Source: Solirubrobacteraceae bacterium (lineage in GTDB: Bacteria > Actinomycetota > Thermoleophilia > Solirubrobacterales > Solirubrobacteraceae). Taken from it: a stretch of DNA of 11,123 nucleotides. Positions 7,371 through 11,123 of this stretch are shown here, piece by piece. The stretch lies in the NCBI GenBank assembly GCA_030149625.1, contig JASLHP010000069.1, positions 1 to 11,123 on the forward strand. The letters run 5' to 3'. The position numbers were made by a program, and so were the translations under genes. How positions within the stretch are numbered: position 1 is the first letter of the stretch; every line of letters begins with the position of its first letter. Below the pieces are notes generated by a model. It ran no database searches, was not told the origin of the DNA, and saw only the letters and a program-made list of their open reading frames with translations.

Positions 7371-8807
7371 CTAGGAGATGTTGGCCATCACGTGCTTGAC
7401 GACCGTGTAGTCCTCGACGCCGTACATGCTCAGGTCCTTGCCGTAGCCGGACTCCTTGAAGCCGCCGTGCGGCATCTCCGAGACGAGCGGTATGTGGTCG
7501 TTGATCCACACGCAGCCGAACCGCAGCGCCTTCGACACGCGCAGCGCGCGGCCGACGTCGCGTGTCCACACCGACGAGGCGAGGCCATAGCGGGTCGCGT
7601 TGGCCCATGCGATCGCCTGCTCCTCGTCCGCGAACCGCTGCACTGTGATCACCGGGCCGAAGATCTCGCTCTGGATCATCTCGTCGTCCTGCCGCAGCCC
7701 CGCGACGACTGTCGGCTCGACGTAGAAGCCCGAACGCTCCGGAGCCTTGCCACCGGTGACGATCTCGGCGTGCTCGGGCCGACGCGCGAGAAAGCCCTCG
7801 ACGCGCTCGCGCTGGCGCTTGGAGTTGACCGGGCCCAGCGTCGTCTCCGGCGCGAGCGTGTCACCGAGCACGAGCCCCCGAGCCTGACCCGCGAGTCCGT
7901 TTACGACCTCGTCGTAGACGCTGCTCGACGCGAGCACGCGCGTCGCCGCCGTACAGTCCTGCCCGGCGTTGTAGTAGCCGGTGCCGGCAATCGTCTCGAG
8001 CGCGCTCTCGAGGCTCACGTCGTCGAACACGACGACCGGCGCCTTGCCGCCGAGCTCCAGGTGCACGCGCTTGAGCGTGTCCGCCGCGGTGCGCGCGAGG
8101 TGCTTGCCGGTCTCCACCGACCCCGTCAGCGCGACCATGTCGACATCCGGGTGGCCGATCAGCGCCTCGCCCGTCGGGCGGCCAGGGCCGGCGACGACGT
8201 TGAGCACGCCCTTGGGGAGAACGTCCGCCGCCAGCTCCGCGAGGCGAAGCGTCGTCATCGGCGTCGTCTCCGCGGGCTTCAGCACGACGGTGTTGCCCGC
8301 CGCCAGCGCCGGTCCGAATTTCCAGATCGCCATCATCAGCGGGTAGTTCCACGGGGTCACCTGCGCGATCACGCCGATCGCCTCGCGGCGCGTGAACGAG
8401 GTGTAGCCCTCCATGTACTCCCCCGCCGCGCGGCCCTCCAGGCAGCGCGCCGCGCCCGCGAAGAAGCGCAGGTTGTCGGCCATCACCGGGATCTCGTCGC
8501 TCTTGACCGCCTCGATCGGCTTGCCCGCGTTCAGCGCCTCTGTCCGCGCGAGCTCCTCGCCGTGCGCTTCCACCAGATCCGCGATCGCGAGCAGCGCCTG
8601 CGCGCGCTGCGCCGGTGTCGTGCTCGACCAGCCGTCGAACGCGCCGCGCGCGGCCCTCACCGCGCGGTCCACTTCCTCGGGAGTCGAGATCGGCGCGCGC
8701 GCGATCTCCTCTCCGGTGGCCGGATTGAGCACCGCTTCGGTCCCGCCGCCGGCCACGACGCGCTCGCCGTCGATGAAGTTGCTCAGGGTCTCCGCAGCGC
8801 TCGCCAT
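7371..8807 (-). CDS. patD: aldehyde dehydrogenase, gamma-aminobutyraldehyde dehydrogenase type
   Basis: A 478-residue NAD(P)+-dependent ALDH-superfamily enzyme. Key residues are Asn154 in PWNYP, Lys177 in VVLKPAE, the LTGSVETG cofactor loop (228-235), the general base Glu251 in ELGGKAP, and the nucleophile Cys285 in NAGQDCTA. The match to E. coli PatD (YdcW) is close in diagnostic segments: [37 protein letters not shown] and the C-terminal [14 protein letters not shown]. This supports 4-aminobutyraldehyde oxidation to GABA in putrescine degradation over the betaine-aldehyde or succinate-semialdehyde types, although substrate range in this family is broad. The ATG at 8807 is preceded by a strong GAGGAGAGG site (8812-8820). 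The gene lies between ald (34 bases upstream) and pdxH (19 bases downstream), consistent with an amine/amino-acid catabolic operon. No transaminase or polyamine transporter is inside the window. Confidence 0.88.
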   Translation of the reverse strand: MASAAETLSNFIDGERVVAGGGTEAVLNPATGEEIARAPISTPEEVDRAVRAARGAFDGWSSTTPAQRAQALLAIADLVEAHGEELARTEALNAGKPIEAVKSDEIPVMADNLRFFAGAARCLEGRAAGEYMEGYTSFTRREAIGVIAQVTPWNYPLMMAIWKFGPALAAGNTVVLKPAETTPMTTLRLAELAADVLPKGVLNVVAGPGRPTGEALIGHPDVDMVALTGSVETGKHLARTAADTLKRVHLELGGKAPVVVFDDVSLESALETIAGTGYYNAGQDCTAATRVLASSSVYDEVVNGLAGQARGLVLGDTLAPETTLGPVNSKRQRERVEGFLARRPEHAEIVTGGKAPERSGFYVEPTVVAGLRQDDEMIQSEIFGPVITVQRFADEEQAIAWANATRYGLASSVWTRDVGRALRVSKALRFGCVWINDHIPLVSEMPHGGFKESGYGKDLSMYGVEDYTVVKHVMANIS

Positions 8808-8841
8808 CTTGCCTCTCCTCCACCGGGTTCCGGGATTGTCC

Positions 8842-9939
8842 TCAGTCTACGGCGCGTTCCGCGAGCGCCTCCGCCACCGCGGGGTGCGTGATCTCGCCGC
8901 GCCGCACGTTCAGACCGCCGCGCAGCCCCGGCACGTGCTCGAGCGCGTCCTCCACGCCGCGCTCGGCCAGCTCGATCGCGTATGGCAGCGTCGCGTTCGT
9001 CAGCGCATACGTCGAGGTGATCGGCACCGCGCCCGGCATGTTCGTCACGCAATAGTGCGCGATCCCGTCGACCTCGTACGTCGGGTGCGAGTGCGTCGTC
9101 GGGCGCGAGGTCTCAAAGCAGCCGCCCTGATCGATCGAGACGTCGACGAGCACCGCACCCGGCTTCATCACTTTCAGCTGCTCGCGCGTCACCACGTGCG
9201 GCGCGCGTCCGCCGTGCACGAGCACCGCGCCGATCACGAGGTCCGCCGCCGGCAGCATCTCCTCGATCGCGAGCGTCGAGGAGTAGACCGTCGAGGCGCG
9301 CCCCGCGAACGCGACTTCGAGCTCGCGCAGGCGGTCGATCGAGCGGTCGAACACGAACACGTCCGCCTCCATCCCGATCGCGATGAACGCCGCGTTCATC
9401 CCGACGACGCCGCCGCCGATCACGAGCACCGTCGCCGCCGCGACGCCCGGCACACCGCCGAGCAGGATCCCGCGCCCGCCGAGCGGCTTCTCCAGCATGA
9501 ACGCGCCCGCCTGCGTCGCGATCTTCCCCGCGACCTCGCTCATCGGCGCGAGCAGCGGCAGGCGCCCGGCGTCGTCCTCGACCGTCTCGTACGCGATGCA
9601 CGTCGCCTCCGACTCCTGCAGCCCGCGCGCGAGCTCCGGCTCGGCCGCGAGGTGCAGGTACGTGAACAGCGTCTGCCCCGCGCGCAGCATCGCGACCTCG
9701 ACCGGCTGCGGCTCCTTGACCTTCAGCACGAGCTCGGCCTGCGCGAACACCGCCTGCGCGTCCGGCACGATCCGCGCGCCCTGCGCCGCGAACTGCTCGT
9801 CGCCCATCGCGCTGCCCTCGCCCGCGCCCGCCTGCACGAGCACCTCGTGCCCGCGCGCCGTCAGCTCGCGCACGCCCGCCGGCGTGATCGCCACGCGGTA
9901 CTCGTCCTGCTTGATCTCGCTCGGCACACCGATTCTCAT
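8842..9939 (-). CDS. ald: alanine dehydrogenase
   Basis: NAD+-dependent enzyme interconverting L-alanine with pyruvate plus ammonia. It serves alanine catabolism or, in reverse, reductive amination under low oxygen or excess ammonia; it is a cytosolic, usually hexameric enzyme. The 365 residues match the family length (about 370). Substrate-site residues are Arg15 (EYRVAITP), Lys75 (KVKEPQP), His96 (TYLHLA) and Asp270 in [10 protein letters not shown]. The Rossmann glycine motif is [12 protein letters not shown] (173-184), and [18 protein letters not shown] and [16 protein letters not shown] are near-invariant in Ald. The ATG at 9939 has GGAG about ten bases upstream. The gene lies 76 bases downstream of the PucR-family regulator. 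In Bacillus subtilis the PucR-type protein AdeR activates ald, so the neighbour is a credible cognate regulator. Confidence 0.96.
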   Translation of the reverse strand: MRIGVPSEIKQDEYRVAITPAGVRELTARGHEVLVQAGAGEGSAMGDEQFAAQGARIVPDAQAVFAQAELVLKVKEPQPVEVAMLRAGQTLFTYLHLAAEPELARGLQESEATCIAYETVEDDAGRLPLLAPMSEVAGKIATQAGAFMLEKPLGGRGILLGGVPGVAAATVLVIGGGVVGMNAAFIAIGMEADVFVFDRSIDRLRELEVAFAGRASTVYSSTLAIEEMLPAADLVIGAVLVHGGRAPHVVTREQLKVMKPGAVLVDVSIDQGGCFETSRPTTHSHPTYEVDGIAHYCVTNMPGAVPITSTYALTNATLPYAIELAERGVEDALEHVPGLRGGLNVRRGEITHPAVAEALAERAVD

Positions 9940-9963
9940 CGCAGCGGGCTCCGTTTCTCCGTG

Positions 9964-9985
9964 GCGCCCGGCCGCGCCGGGGCGC
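9964..9985 (-). promoter_or_regulatory. GC-rich stem-loop in the regulator-ald gap
   Basis: GCGCCCGG at 9964-9971 pairs with CCGGGGCGC at 9977-9985 (8 bp with one bulged G, loop of 5 bases). In the minus-strand transcript it lies between the regulator's TGA and the GGAG site of ald. A run of six T occurs just after that TGA but upstream of the stem, so the order is wrong for an intrinsic terminator of the regulator. It may be leader structure that affects ald translation, or chance in GC-rich DNA. Confidence 0.3.
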
Positions 9986-10015
9986 TCGGCCGGTTCGTCT
10001 TCATCAAAAAACTCA

Positions 10016-11123
10016 TCACCTTGCGAGCTCCCGGCCGCGCAACGCCAGCCAGAACTCGATGCGATCGCGGGCGCTCGAGAAGTCGCGGCCCGTCAGCTGC
10101 TCCACGCGCCGCACGCGGTAGCGCAGCGTGTGGCGGTGGCAGTACAGCGCGCCAGCCGCCTTCTCCCAGTGGCGGTTGTGTTAGATGAACATGTCCAGCG
10201 CGCGCAGCAGCTGCTCGGCGTAGTCGCCCTCGTCCTGCTCCACCGGGCCGAGCACGCCGCGGCAGTAGGAGAGCAGCGCGTCGTCGTCCTGCAGCGACAG
10301 CAGCAGTTGGAAGGCGCCGAGATCGCGGTAGGAGGCGACCTCGGGCGCGGTCCCGTTCTGCAGGCGCACCGCCTCCAGCGCGCAGCGCGCCTCGTGGAAG
10401 CTGAGCCTCAGCGAGTGCGCCGCTCCGCCCCTGCTGGCCGCCGCGCGCACCTCGCCGAAGCGCGCGCCCAGCTGCGTGCGCAGAGCTCCCGCCAGCTCGA
10501 TCGGGTCACGCCCGCCGGGGTCGATCACCGCGCACAGCAGTCCCGCCCGGATCGCCACGAGGTTGCTCACGCGCTCGCGTTCCAGCGCGCGTTCCAGCGG
10601 CGCCGCCGCCGCGCTCGGGTCATCCAGCGAGAACGCGAGCACCGCCGCCTGCTCGCCGATCCCGAACGGACGCAGCCGCGCCTGTAGCTCCTCCGGGTAC
10701 AAGTGGCCGGTGAGCGCCTCCGCCAGCACGTCGCCGGCCATGTTGCGCTGCAGCATTTCGTAGCGCTCGTTGACCAGCTGCGCGAAGGCACGCTCGGTGA
10801 TCGCGATGAACGGCAGCTCGTAGGGCACCTCGAACAGCGGGAACGAGCGCTTGCGCGCCGCCGTAACGAGCGCCGCCGGCAGCCGCTTGTGCTTGAAGCC
10901 AGTGCCGAAGCCGAGCCCGGCGATGCGATGGTCGGCGAGCCTGTCGATCAGCTCACGCTGGCTCTTTGGACCGTTCAGCTGGATCCCAGTCGTCAGCAGC
11001 AGCTCTCCGCCGCGCAGCCAAGGCGTCGGGTCCTCGAGCTCGGTGCTGTGCACCCAGCGCACGTGCGCTTGCGCAGCGTCATGGCCACTGACGAGCTCGA
11101 GACCGAGCTCGTCGATCAGGCTC
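10016..11123 (-). pseudogene. PucR-family transcriptional regulator (AdeR-like) with an in-frame TAA before the HTH; 5' end outside the window
   Basis: The frame enters from the right edge and shows the PucR N-terminal ligand domain (DELGLELVSG, then RWVHSTELEDPTPWLRGG and ELLLTTG). A central CdaR-type region follows, ending LSFHEARCALEAVRLQNG and LLRALDMFI. There TAA stands at 10183-10181. Directly after it the same frame reads HNRHWEKAAGALYCHRHTLR, then YRVRRVEQLTGRDFSSARDR and IEFWLALRGRELAR, ending in TGA at 10018-10016. That is a complete PucR-type C-terminal HTH (HTH_30). The family normally runs through this junction without a break, so a single base change, for example GAA or AAA to TAA, explains the interruption. 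With translation ending at TAA the product would have 313 residues in the window and no DNA-binding domain. No ATG, GTG or TTG lies between the stop and the HTH, so separate translation of the HTH is unlikely. Next to ald it is probably its regulator, as AdeR is in Bacillus. A sequencing error is possible. Confidence 0.85.

Noticed and set aside
7356..10188. Long plus-strand frames (7356-8891 and 8413-10188) opposite patD and ald
   Set aside because: They are antisense shadows of two textbook dehydrogenases and have no ribosome site or family motif.

Overview
The window looks like chromosomal DNA from a very GC-rich actinobacterium. The GC-saturated third codon positions, the frequent GTG starts, the long open antisense shadow frames and the TANNNT-type promoter patches sitting just upstream of start codons all point that way. 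The gene families (GH15 trehalase/glucoamylase, LACTB2-like metallo-hydrolase, a PucR regulator next to alanine dehydrogenase) would fit the Thermoleophilia/Solirubrobacterales, but that rank is an inference and cannot be proven from the window. Nothing here looks like a prophage, IS element, CRISPR array, tRNA or rRNA. It is a housekeeping and catabolic region with gene-dense minus-strand blocks.

Layout. The left edge holds bioA on the minus strand, running off the window at its 3' end, possibly facing the tail of a plus-strand gene. Upstream of bioA and in the same direction is a small rubredoxin gene, preceded by a possible 9-codon coupled leader ORF. Divergent from these is a NUDIX hydrolase, the only complete plus-strand gene. 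It converges on a GH15 glycosidase, and the whole gap between the two stop codons is a 41-bp tandem repeat array. The GH15 gene overlaps the end of an upstream LACTB2-like metallo-beta-lactamase gene by 4 bases, so the two form a coupled pair. That pair has a candidate leaderless promoter. Next comes a DEAD-box RNA helicase with two perfect inverted repeats in its leader.

The right half is an amino-acid/amine catabolism block, all on the minus strand: PucR-family regulator, alanine dehydrogenase (ald), an aldehyde dehydrogenase closest to gamma-aminobutyraldehyde dehydrogenase (patD-like), and pyridoxamine-phosphate oxidase (pdxH). Gaps are 76, 34 and 19 bases, so ald-patD-pdxH is probably one operon. 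Pyruvate and ammonia come from alanine, GABA comes from the putrescine-derived aldehyde, and pdxH supplies the PLP that the associated transaminases need. A PucR-type regulator next to ald parallels Bacillus subtilis AdeR, the activator of ald.

The most striking observation is that the PucR-family gene carries an in-frame TAA immediately before its C-terminal helix-turn-helix domain. The HTH-coding sequence continues undamaged in the same frame for 54 codons to a normal TGA. This is either a recent nonsense mutation that removes the DNA-binding domain or a base-call error. No clearly novel multi-gene system is visible. The second-tier items are the array that fills the gap between convergent genes, the structured helicase leader, and the coupled small ORF ahead of rubredoxin.
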